Both the position numbers and the translations under genes were made by a program. From NCBI RefSeq assembly GCF_010093045.1, contig NZ_CP048115.1, positions 3,286,001-3,350,000 of the forward strand: 64,000 nucleotides of DNA. Reading direction: 5' to 3'. The notes beneath the pieces are model-generated. The model did no database searches. It was not told the DNA's origin and was given only the letters and a program-made list of their open reading frames with translations. Positions 32,363-41,825 of this stretch are shown here, one piece after another. The first letter of the stretch is position 1, and every line of letters begins with the position of its first letter. This DNA is from Mucilaginibacter sp. 14171R-50. Lineage in GTDB: Bacteria > Bacteroidota > Bacteroidia > Sphingobacteriales > Sphingobacteriaceae.

Positions 32363-34231
32363 TCAATTATTATTTAACCAAACGTTGTCGGCAGGGTTTA
32401 CGTCTGCGTCATAGGCATTTCCAAGAACAATTCTATTTATCCTCTTTTTTGAGTATAAATAGATCATGACTTTATCGTTATCGTGCCATACCTTAACGGT
32501 TCGCAACAGATCTTTTGTTGTTGAATCTGACATGATGACCCGTACGTGAATCGGCATCGGCACGGTGCCTTTGTTAATTATACTGATTTGATAGGTCGAA
32601 CCCTTGTGCGAAACCTTTTCGATCGAAAGATCTGGGACTGCTTTTTCGAAATACCACTTTTTCCAATACCAGTTGAGATCAGCGCCCGTACCATGGTTCG
32701 TGCAGTTGAAAAAATCGTATGGCGTCGGATGCTTACCAGCCCAGGTTTTAATAAAGAATTGCAACGCAATGATAAATTTCTTTTCGCCCAGTGCTTCCTT
32801 TAGATAGTAGAGTGCCAGTGCGGGTTTTAAATCCTTATCGCCATAACGCGCTTTGCCATACAATTGAGGTGTTGGCGTCATTAACGGCATGTCTTCTGCC
32901 AAGCCTGCATAATCATTTATACTACTGATATCATAGTCCATTTTAACATGCGGCGCAATCAACGGATGAAACATAAATTCTGTCATTGTTGCCCAGCCCT
33001 CATCCATGAATGAATATTTTGTTTCATTTGTTCCGACGTAGAAAGGAAATATGGAATGGAAAACTTCGTGCGCTGTAAACTCCACAACATCCTTTTCATC
33101 CTTAAATGGCAGGTCGTTTACCATCATCGGATATTCCATAGCATCCAGACCGTCCACAATGCTGATATGAGGGTAAGGAAACGGAATTCGAGGTAAATGA
33201 TAACTGATCTGTTCTACCGTTTTTCGCGCGTAGTCAGCAACATGGTCATACGTTTTGTGGTTAGGATCATATACGGCATCTATACGGGTGCGACGGTGTG
33301 TATTACTATCTACTTCAATACTAGCAGCCTTCCATACATACTTGTCGCTTACCGCAAAAGCAAGATCAGTCACGTTATCTGCTTCAAAATTCCATGTATT
33401 GGCCGCGTTGTGTCTGGTAACATTTTTATTTTGTATTTCATCCCGATTGATAACTTCGATAACACTATCGCTTTTTTCGGCTTCTTCAATTTTTTTGAAA
33501 ATGGCCTGCTGATATAATTCTTTGCCGTTGGTAAGCGTTCCGGTCGACCAAACAGAATAGTTATCCGGAACAGTTATGCTTGCTTTAAAATTCCCATAAT
33601 CATTGTAAAATTCTTCTTTACCTAAATAGCCATATTCGTTCCAGCCATCTATATCATCATAAACCGCAACACGAGGAAAAAAGTAAGCTATAAAATAGGA
33701 GCCTTCGGCGATTTGACCTGTACGTAAGAATGAACCCTTATTGAGCGTGTAATGATACGCTATATCAATGCTAACCCGGTGATGCGGTGCTAAGCGTACT
33801 TTTTTGACGTACATGTTTGTACCGCTGATGCTATATTCTTTATCTGATTTTGCCTGATGTTCAATTTCGATACGGGTGATACTAATACCGTCGCCGACGT
33901 CTTCGGAAGACACAAAAACATTTCGCATAGCGTTGCTCTTATAAAGGTTGGCATATAGCTTTAACACCAGCCTGTTTAAGGTATCAGGACTATTATTGTA
34001 ATATTCAATACTTACTTTTCCATTAATTTCCCTCGTGTCGGGATTAAAACTTACGGCTAGCTTATAATCGGCCCGGTTTTGCCAATAGTTTTTACCTGGT
34101 AGTCCCGTCTCACTACGCGTATTTGCGGCGAGTGCTTTGGCATAATTGCGATCAACCGGTAACTTTTGAGCGAATAATAGTAAACTATTAGCGACGAATG
34201 AGAAAGTAACCAGAAAACGTAATTTGATCAT
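32363..34231 (-). CDS. M1-family (gluzincin) metallopeptidase, secreted
   Basis: About 622 residues from the ATG at 34231; a TTG at 34255 would add eight (numbers below count from 34255). A signal peptide (MIKLRFLVTFSFVANSLLLFAQ) sends it to the periplasm. The zinc site is complete: HEVFH (H396, E397, H400) and E419 in SFMDEGWA, 19 residues later as the family requires. The N-terminal half is the beta-sandwich of M1 enzymes. It probably trims peptides outside the cytoplasm. It is the first gene right of the mobile element and has a decayed frame behind it. Confidence 0.87.
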   Translation of the reverse strand: MIKLRFLVTFSFVANSLLLFAQKLPVDRNYAKALAANTRSETGLPGKNYWQNRADYKLAVSFNPDTREINGKVSIEYYNNSPDTLNRLVLKLYANLYKSNAMRNVFVSSEDVGDGISITRIEIEHQAKSDKEYSISGTNMYVKKVRLAPHHRVSIDIAYHYTLNKGSFLRTGQIAEGSYFIAYFFPRVAVYDDIDGWNEYGYLGKEEFYNDYGNFKASITVPDNYSVWSTGTLTNGKELYQQAIFKKIEEAEKSDSVIEVINRDEIQNKNVTRHNAANTWNFEADNVTDLAFAVSDKYVWKAASIEVDSNTHRRTRIDAVYDPNHKTYDHVADYARKTVEQISYHLPRIPFPYPHISIVDGLDAMEYPMMVNDLPFKDEKDVVEFTAHEVFHSIFPFYVGTNETKYSFMDEGWATMTEFMFHPLIAPHVKMDYDISSINDYAGLAEDMPLMTPTPQLYGKARYGDKDLKPALALYYLKEALGEKKFIIALQFFIKTWAGKHPTPYDFFNCTNHGTGADLNWYWKKWYFEKAVPDLSIEKVSHKGSTYQISIINKGTVPMPIHVRVIMSDSTTKDLLRTVKVWHDNDKVMIYLYSKKRINRIVLGNAYDADVNPADNVWLNNN

Positions 34232-34460
34232 CTCCAAAAATAATCTAATTTTCAATGCTGGGCGTGTGCCGTGACTTTAAAGAGTTCTTACATTTTACTT
34301 TGCTGGATGAGAGCAACTGATTGTTTGTTGCTTAAATGGATAGATTTTTAAAATGGTCGTTTATATTATCCAATGTCAAAAAACGGCGAACACGGATCTG
34401 TGAAAGTCCTGAAAAAGCTATGGCGGTGGTCGTCATAAGTCAAAGAATTGGCGTGTGCTG

Positions 34461-37400
34461 TTAGCTTATCGATAAAGGCGGCGGATTGTCAAGGGTATCT
34501 TTCATATTTTTTGACACTTCGGCCGGGAGCAGGGCAAAGCCTCCTATCATGCTGGCCAGATCTACGTCGCTGCTATCCTGCATGGCATTTCCGCCAGCGA
34601 TCATTCTTTTTAAACAAGCTGCAATTTCCCAAATGGACTGATATTGTTCATTGAGGATTTTCATCAACTGCTGGCTCAGGTAAGCGTTTAAAGCGCGCTG
34701 CAAATGCTGCCATAATGAGCTGTCGGCACCCAGATCACTGATACCGGCCCAGCTGACCTGAACATTACCTAAAGAAATTTTTCCGATACCCGGGATATTT
34801 GCACTGCCTTTGCCCCTGAATACCACACGCATGTTCATATTATTTGCGTTTACCGCATCAGTCGAAAGGGTTGTCAAAGGCAGCTCATGTTTTGCAAGCT
34901 CATCGCTCTTTTTGTAAGTGTTAATGAGCTTCATATCTATATGGCTTTGCAAAAGGTCGGCTTTAATGATGGGTATGGCCGCGTTGTTGAAAAGGTTGAT
35001 AAATTTAACCAGGTCAGCCTCATAATGGTCAATTTTCGCAACTATGCTGTCGAAATTGCCTTTGCGCCATTGGTAGCCGCCATCTTTCCTGGTGTCAAGG
35101 TCTACCTTTTTGATCTGTAACCATCTGTCTGAATTTTGCCTGTTACCTATCCATTTATAACAATGCTTGCCGTAATAGTTTTCATGTATGTCATCAATCT
35201 CGCTATAATCAATATTTTGTAAAACATCGTTCATATAATCATAGGTATTGTCCTTATCCCTCATCATCATGTCTTTCTTGTTATCCCACCAATCAATGCC
35301 GATATATTCGGCCCGGCTGTCCAGTGTGTCAAACCACCTTAACATAGATGCCCAGTTGCTTTCGAAATCGCGTACCTTGTAACTGGCATCGCTCAATTCC
35401 AGCCTTGCATCTTTGATCATTTGCTGGTGATTGTTATGGCTGGTGATGAACGGCTGTATATCAGCTATATTTTTTGGCAGCTTTTCCTTCCACTTTATAA
35501 GTAAAGTTCGCTGCCATGTTTGAAGTTCGTTGCTCATCATGTTATCTATCTCTGCGACCGTTTGCGCGGATTCCGCAAATAAGTGGTTCAGGCCTTCGAG
35601 GGCGGTTTTCGAAAGGGCATTGATCTCCGCGATGCGTTTGTCGACGGCTTCGATAGCCTTTTCGATTTCGCGCAGGTCGGGCGACTCTGGGCTTGGTGTA
35701 CATTCAACCGAAAATTCAAAATCACTCAATTCAAATTGTACAAAAAAGCTTGGCGCAGCAATATCAATATGAAAAAAATTATAAAATACGGTCTTTATCG
35801 CAAGCCCCAGGTCGACACCGAAATTTAAGGCTCCTGTCAATTTAAACAGATTGGTATTATATATCATATTAAACACCGCATCAGACTCAAATACGCCCGT
35901 ATGAACAGAGGTGCTTAGTGCGGCAGAAAAAGAACCCGTAGCATTGGCATACTGCATGGTTACGGCTGCTTGTGCCAGGCCAAAAGCGTTTACCTTTGCT
36001 TCGGTCATCAGGTATTGCATGCCAATATGATCGAAGCCCATGGCAAACACGGGCCCTGCCTGTTCATCGCTAACGCCGGAGATAAGCAACATGCCATTAA
36101 ATACGCTGATCGGTTTTTGGCTGTAGGATAGAAATTTGACGGAATTGGCGGCGCTTTGGAGCGAAAACTTAAGCGTGTTTTCATCACCGAAAAGCTTGTT
36201 GATAACCAGCTCAAACTTTTTATTATTTTTATCGCTGAGTACGTCTATCGTGCCAGTAGTGGTGATGCCTGCAAGGTCAAAAGACAATTCGCCCCCCAAT
36301 TGAAAGTATTCATCCCGGATACTGATGACGCCCTTTATCCGGAGTATATCCAGTATCGTAAAATCCGTAGCGATACTCAACGTGTCGTCCTGGTATAGCA
36401 AAGCCGCTGAAAGGAATTTTTTGCCGAGAAAAAGGAAGTCTATTTCGCCTTGTAATTTCAGCTTCAGCGGGTCGATATGCGTATGTTGTTCGTAAATTAA
36501 GCCGAAAATATTTAACACCTTCAGCTCGAAATTCACCGACGCATCAAACGACGAATTTTGGGTAAGCAGCGATCTGAACAAAAAGGTACCACTAAAAACT
36601 TCACCGGCTGATACCATTGCGGCGGCGCTGAAAGAAGAATCCGAACTATTATTCAGGTCAAGATTCACCTGTGCATCTACATGTATAGCGAAAAATTTAA
36701 AGCGCGCGATGCCGTTAAGTTTAACAACATCGTTGTTAAACACACCTTCTATCTTACCGTAAAAGCCAATAGGAGATGTTGCAGTATCAAAGGCGCTGGC
36801 TTCTAAGTACAGCATGCCCTTTGCAGCAATAAAAGTTCCCTGGAAAATATTAAAGCCAAGCAGTTTCAGGTATGTGTTGCCGCTCACCTGGAAATTAGTA
36901 GCTGTAATGGCTTGCTTCCCATCCAGGTGAAGCAAAAGGATGTCGTTAGGCGCGGCCACATGGATAAGCATGGACGATGCAAGGCCATCGGGCAGCCAAC
37001 ACAAAGCAGCGCTCAGCCTGGCCTCGGCAATTGAGCCCACCTTAAGCTTACCCTGCATAAAAAATAGCACCGCATTGTCTGGTGCGGTAACAGCTTTGCT
37101 ATCAGGCGCGGCGCCTGGCTGAAATGTTAACAGGTTCAACAGAGGAACCAGTTCTTCAAGCGCGGCGTCGGGCAGTTGGTGATCTTGGTATAGCCTGGTT
37201 ACTTCCTTTGGCGTGGCCATCAGCCACGCAACAGAGGCTTCCAGGTTCTCTAAAGGGAACACTGTAATATTGTTATAACGCAATGCCAGCGGCAGCGCCT
37301 GTACCAGATAAGCAGGGGTCTTTTCCTTGATAAGATGATTGACGCCGTTAAGTAAAATCCCGGCAAGGTTCATCAGGTCCAGCAAGCGATAGTTGTTTGT

Positions 37401-40400
37401 CCAGCCGAGTAAAAGGCCCTTTTCATCCTCGCCCTTGGCAACATATTTGGGCAGGCGCATATAGAAAGGCCCGGCATCAAATACGAGGTTAAGGCCCGGT
37501 TCACCGCCGTCTTTCTGTATGCTGAGGGGATACGCAACATCAAGGTCTTTGCCTTCCGAGAAAAGCTTTTTCAGGTCGCTCGCTATTTTCAGCACCTTCA
37601 TCACGTTAACCTTTGGCTGCGGGAACGAAATAGAGGTGTGTATATCCAAACCTTCTATTCCCTTGAATTTAAACAATATGTTTTCATAAAACAGCGGGAC
37701 AGGGATAGGGATGCCTGTTTCGTAAACGATCAGTATCAGCAGTTCTTTTACAGCAAAGGTGTGTTGCAGTTCGTCGCGGGGCGGTAGTTTCGCCGCGACC
37801 ACTTCTGATTGGTATAGGGTGGTCGATAGCAACAATTCGGCATAGTCAAAAGTGTCCAGCTCTGCGCTGCACTCAAATTTTAGTAAAGAACCGCCCATAG
37901 CCGTGCCCAGCGAAATATGTGTTAAGCGCAGCCCTATAAAAGCCAATGGCGTTGGTACCAGGAATTGCAGCGGAGCATCTTTTGTGGTGAGCGAGAAGCC
38001 GATACCGCCATCGGCAGTTATATCTACCGATGCTTCAAGCGCGCGTGGTACCGACAGGCTTAAGTATCCGCGGAAGCGCGCAGGCAGGCTGTTTTCAATT
38101 TTTTGTACCGCGAGCAGCAAATCGCCCAGTGCTTTGGGCAGGGTAATGCCGCAACGGTCAAGCATGTTGATAAGCCAGGTGAGCGTATCTTCCAGCTTCA
38201 TCGTTTTTACCGGGATGCTCTTTGGTAAATTTTGAGCCACCTTATTGAGTCTGAGCGCTTCGAAAAGCCTGCGCAACAAAGTCAATGGGATAGCCACAGG
38301 ATTTTCCGGATCTATCTCATAACCGCCTTTAAACTGAAATGTGCCTTTTTCCACATCAAGTTTTATAACAGGCTTTATAAAACTGATACAGCCCAGGTCT
38401 TTGTCGTTAAATACGCGGTTAAGGTCAATCCTTACCTTATTGTCCTGTTCGGTGATGCCTTCAATGGTGTAAAATGGCGAGTCGATTAGTTGGCCGCTGA
38501 TGCCTGCCGAGCCGATACTTACCCTAAAACGGGTGAATTGTTCACCGGGTGGCGAGGCCAGGGTCTTAAATATTTTTGTTTGCTGCATGCCCAAAACTTC
38601 GTTCAGGCGCATAGGTAAGGCATAACCAAACTCCAGTTCGAGCGCAACCTCTTTCCCTATATGAAACTCAGCGCCCGACAGCCTTATGGCACTCTTACCA
38701 AATGCCGGTACCGATGTTACCCCGATCTCGGCCATCAAATCAGGAATTTCCAGTTGGAGCAGGGTGCCCGTGGCTGCAAAGAAAAGCGTGCCGTTTTTTA
38801 GCCCGGCGGCTAACAGTAGGGGTTTGCTTACCCAATGCTGTTCTTTTTCCTCCATAAATATCCTGCGTACAGGGTCCGGAAGGTCCTGCAAAATAAGGAC
38901 TGCCTCGGCGGTAATGGTCCACTGCTTATCTTCTTGCTTAAATGAAAACTCGCCGGGAGTAAGTTTGGCGCACAGGCTGCGGGTAACCGTTTTAGGCTGC
39001 GTTTTTCCGTCCGCCTGTGTGGTTTCCGTACATTCCTGGTAATCTATCTTAGGGGTAACGATCTCAAAGCCAGATGGCTTGAACACAAAGCGGTTGTTAG
39101 CTTTTTCGATATGTAGGCTAAGCGCGCCGCCAACGCCCTCAGGAAACTGGTCGTCAAGCAGGTGCAGTTGTAAATGGCCCCCTGTAATAGTAAGATCGGC
39201 GCTGCTCTTTGACAGGCTCAGGCTTATCCGGTCTGCGCCGATGCTGAATAAGTCCTCAACGGCTAACCTGTTTCGTGCAGGGACTGTGGTGATTGTCATA
39301 TTAACAGTGCCTTCAGCGGTGCTGAATGCCAGTCCGGCCTCACTGATATCCGGCCAGCTAACACCTTCGGGCAATGCCAGTTCCTCATCAAATATAGCGC
39401 TCAACAAAGGCATTAAGCCTATATCGGCGACAACCTTACCGCTGAAAGACAGGTCTTTGGCCCCTGAAGCAAACCCGGCCTGCAACGTGATATTTACTGA
39501 TCGATCGCCCGCCATGAGGTCCATATGGCCCTTAACCAGTACCACTACCTGTTCCCGCTTTTCAACCGATACATAGAATTGCTTAAGGTTTCCTCGCAGC
39601 TTCCCTATTTGCGGTGTCGCAATATCATTCGCTTCTGCCGCTATAAAAAGGCCTTTTTTAACGGTAAGAAGCTTACCACCATCCAATGGGCTGCCTTTGC
39701 CTGTAAGGTCCGGCACACGCGGCAGGCTAAAATCCTGTAGATCGGTACCGGCGTAAAGTAAGTGCAGTTGTGTAAGCCCCGCAGCTTTAGCCGCCTGGCT
39801 TAGTTCGCCGATTTCGTCGGTAGGCGCCGGTGAGGTAATATCGTAATCAAGGCCTATTACATAGTGCCATGTGTCTCCGGCTGTTTTACGGGCGATAAAA
39901 AAGTAAGTAGTGTTATTCGTAGTATATGCGCTAAGGGCAAAGGTGCGGTCGGCCTGGGTATAACTGAATGCTATTTCACAAAACTGAGGGTTTAAAAGTG
40001 CCGGGAGGGAAGTGAGGTCCAGCTCTATGCCTATCGCCCTGGCTATTTTTGCCAGGCTAAGCATCCCTTCTCCCTCAACAGCTTTCCACCCGCCGGCGTA
40101 TGACCGCGCCCCTTCTTCTTTACTGATGGCTACTGCCAAAGCCGCCAGCCCTACCTGCAGGCTGGCCGAAAAATTATACGACAGATCGTACTGCTCACCG
40201 GCCTTTTTTAACTGCACATCGATATTGCTGCCTAAAACGAGGCTTTGGTCGGTAAGAAAGGGCAGGGGTAAGGGCACCTCCAGGCTTGATGTAAACGACA
40301 ACGAATCGTTTTCGGTTTGATATTCCAGTTCGGTAAAGCCAACCTTAATATCGGGTATGAGTTCAACGGGTAGCTCTGCATGGGTTATTTCGTTCAGGCC

Positions 40401-41813
40401 GGCTACAAACTGGCGCAGTAAAAACGGTTCGGTCAACCCGGTGCCCGCAGTTAGTGTCCAGTCGCGGCCAGATTTAGCTACTTCTCCGTAAAAGCTGGTT
40501 TTACCTATCAGCAGTTCTCCCCTGAACGATCCACTCATCGCCTGGTACGTGCTTTCTCCCGGCAGGTAGCTGAGGTTGAACCGCGGGTTTGCCAGCCGGA
40601 TTCCCCTGATCAATTGCAGTTCGCACTCGGCCGACAGATCCAACTCTATCTGGCTGATCTTTTTTTGTGCCAGGTTCGCAATTACGTCGAAGCGCCTGAG
40701 GGTTACCGAGTGTACCTGGGCAATATCTCCAGGAAAGTTAAGCCCGGACAGGTCGATGCCAAAAGGCAGTTCTTCCAACAGCTTTATATTTTCCAGATCG
40801 ATCATGCCATCGATGTGGAAATTCCAGGGTAGCGCCGGGTTAGTGCTAAGGAATGCGCTTAAGCCAAGCTTTATATTTTCCCTAATAGCAAATACGCCTT
40901 TAAAAGCAACGGACAACTTCATCTCACCGCCGATATACCCGGCATCAAGCACCAGCCGCGGAAAGGCAAGCGTTATGCCCGGCAATAACGATACATGGCG
41001 GAAAGAGGATAAAGTAACCGAAAAGGTAAGGGCGCTGCTGCGTGTATGGGAGCAGCTAAAACGAAGGGCAGTTATGGAAATGTTTGACAGCTGGTCGGTG
41101 ATCAGGTCCGGGATGCTTGAAAAAAGGTCTTCTCTGCCGCTATGGATCTCCACCTGCTTAACTGCATCGGCAAGTTTGATATCATAGTCCGTCTCATCCA
41201 GCAATTCTATCTCCCAGTTTCCGCCTGTGGTAAACGGAATACTGAAACGAAAATCCCGCTCGCGGCCCAGGAAATCTGCGGCGACAGTAATTGAGACCGA
41301 ACAGCACTGCCCCTTGCTGATCACCGCGGTTAGCAGGGGTTTGCGAAAATGAAGGTGGTAGTCCTTAAAGAGGTCTATTTCGATATCAGCGAAAATGACG
41401 CGAAAGCGAAATTCTTCTTCATCAGACAGGTATTCTACGATCACTTTTTCAATCCCGGCATTGGAGAGGCTGGCCAGTTCGCCGGGTAGCTCGGGCAGGC
41501 CCTTTTGCCGCAACCAGTCGAAATTTATGGCATCTATCTCAAAACGGAGAGAGGTGAAGATCATTTCTTCAAAATCAACCCACACCTGGAAAGAATGCAC
41601 TTTTAAGTTTCCCCCGTCCAAACTGCCTTTTAGGTGGATGCCGTCAGGCCCGGTATATTGCAGGACCGGCCCGCGAACCGTGACCTCGGCAGCCGACAAA
41701 AGACTCAAAGGTGCTTCCAGCGCCAGTTGGGGGTATGCTGCTGCGCTCAATTTCAGATCGTTACTCTGTTCGATCTTTTCTTGCCAATCTTTGTAAAGTT
41801 CATTTTTATCCAT
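34461..41813 (-). CDS. Giant beta-rich protein of about 2450 residues, unknown function
   Basis: No signal peptide and no clear membrane helix. From about residue 20 to 2020 it is a long succession of amphipathic strands with repeating spacing (for example KLRGNLKQFYVSVEKREQVV, FELKVLNIFGLIYEQHTHID), resembling large DUF6603-type or repeating beta-groove proteins; that likeness is by eye only. The last 400 residues turn helical and coiled-coil (DLREIEKAIEAVDKRIAEIN). The ATG at 41813 was chosen over a GTG at 41816. It follows the metallo-beta-lactamase-fold gene by 12 bases, so the two form one operon. The protein may form a long groove or fibre. Confidence 0.8.
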   Translation of the reverse strand: MDKNELYKDWQEKIEQSNDLKLSAAAYPQLALEAPLSLLSAAEVTVRGPVLQYTGPDGIHLKGSLDGGNLKVHSFQVWVDFEEMIFTSLRFEIDAINFDWLRQKGLPELPGELASLSNAGIEKVIVEYLSDEEEFRFRVIFADIEIDLFKDYHLHFRKPLLTAVISKGQCCSVSITVAADFLGRERDFRFSIPFTTGGNWEIELLDETDYDIKLADAVKQVEIHSGREDLFSSIPDLITDQLSNISITALRFSCSHTRSSALTFSVTLSSFRHVSLLPGITLAFPRLVLDAGYIGGEMKLSVAFKGVFAIRENIKLGLSAFLSTNPALPWNFHIDGMIDLENIKLLEELPFGIDLSGLNFPGDIAQVHSVTLRRFDVIANLAQKKISQIELDLSAECELQLIRGIRLANPRFNLSYLPGESTYQAMSGSFRGELLIGKTSFYGEVAKSGRDWTLTAGTGLTEPFLLRQFVAGLNEITHAELPVELIPDIKVGFTELEYQTENDSLSFTSSLEVPLPLPFLTDQSLVLGSNIDVQLKKAGEQYDLSYNFSASLQVGLAALAVAISKEEGARSYAGGWKAVEGEGMLSLAKIARAIGIELDLTSLPALLNPQFCEIAFSYTQADRTFALSAYTTNNTTYFFIARKTAGDTWHYVIGLDYDITSPAPTDEIGELSQAAKAAGLTQLHLLYAGTDLQDFSLPRVPDLTGKGSPLDGGKLLTVKKGLFIAAEANDIATPQIGKLRGNLKQFYVSVEKREQVVVLVKGHMDLMAGDRSVNITLQAGFASGAKDLSFSGKVVADIGLMPLLSAIFDEELALPEGVSWPDISEAGLAFSTAEGTVNMTITTVPARNRLAVEDLFSIGADRISLSLSKSSADLTITGGHLQLHLLDDQFPEGVGGALSLHIEKANNRFVFKPSGFEIVTPKIDYQECTETTQADGKTQPKTVTRSLCAKLTPGEFSFKQEDKQWTITAEAVLILQDLPDPVRRIFMEEKEQHWVSKPLLLAAGLKNGTLFFAATGTLLQLEIPDLMAEIGVTSVPAFGKSAIRLSGAEFHIGKEVALELEFGYALPMRLNEVLGMQQTKIFKTLASPPGEQFTRFRVSIGSAGISGQLIDSPFYTIEGITEQDNKVRIDLNRVFNDKDLGCISFIKPVIKLDVEKGTFQFKGGYEIDPENPVAIPLTLLRRLFEALRLNKVAQNLPKSIPVKTMKLEDTLTWLINMLDRCGITLPKALGDLLLAVQKIENSLPARFRGYLSLSVPRALEASVDITADGGIGFSLTTKDAPLQFLVPTPLAFIGLRLTHISLGTAMGGSLLKFECSAELDTFDYAELLLSTTLYQSEVVAAKLPPRDELQHTFAVKELLILIVYETGIPIPVPLFYENILFKFKGIEGLDIHTSISFPQPKVNVMKVLKIASDLKKLFSEGKDLDVAYPLSIQKDGGEPGLNLVFDAGPFYMRLPKYVAKGEDEKGLLLGWTNNYRLLDLMNLAGILLNGVNHLIKEKTPAYLVQALPLALRYNNITVFPLENLEASVAWLMATPKEVTRLYQDHQLPDAALEELVPLLNLLTFQPGAAPDSKAVTAPDNAVLFFMQGKLKVGSIAEARLSAALCWLPDGLASSMLIHVAAPNDILLLHLDGKQAITATNFQVSGNTYLKLLGFNIFQGTFIAAKGMLYLEASAFDTATSPIGFYGKIEGVFNNDVVKLNGIARFKFFAIHVDAQVNLDLNNSSDSSFSAAAMVSAGEVFSGTFLFRSLLTQNSSFDASVNFELKVLNIFGLIYEQHTHIDPLKLKLQGEIDFLFLGKKFLSAALLYQDDTLSIATDFTILDILRIKGVISIRDEYFQLGGELSFDLAGITTTGTIDVLSDKNNKKFELVINKLFGDENTLKFSLQSAANSVKFLSYSQKPISVFNGMLLISGVSDEQAGPVFAMGFDHIGMQYLMTEAKVNAFGLAQAAVTMQYANATGSFSAALSTSVHTGVFESDAVFNMIYNTNLFKLTGALNFGVDLGLAIKTVFYNFFHIDIAAPSFFVQFELSDFEFSVECTPSPESPDLREIEKAIEAVDKRIAEINALSKTALEGLNHLFAESAQTVAEIDNMMSNELQTWQRTLLIKWKEKLPKNIADIQPFITSHNNHQQMIKDARLELSDASYKVRDFESNWASMLRWFDTLDSRAEYIGIDWWDNKKDMMMRDKDNTYDYMNDVLQNIDYSEIDDIHENYYGKHCYKWIGNRQNSDRWLQIKKVDLDTRKDGGYQWRKGNFDSIVAKIDHYEADLVKFINLFNNAAIPIIKADLLQSHIDMKLINTYKKSDELAKHELPLTTLSTDAVNANNMNMRVVFRGKGSANIPGIGKISLGNVQVSWAGISDLGADSSLWQHLQRALNAYLSQQLMKILNEQYQSIWEIAACLKRMIAGGNAMQDSSDVDLASMIGGFALLPAEVSKNMKDTLDNPPPLSIS

Positions 41814-41825
41814 CACGCTCGTGTG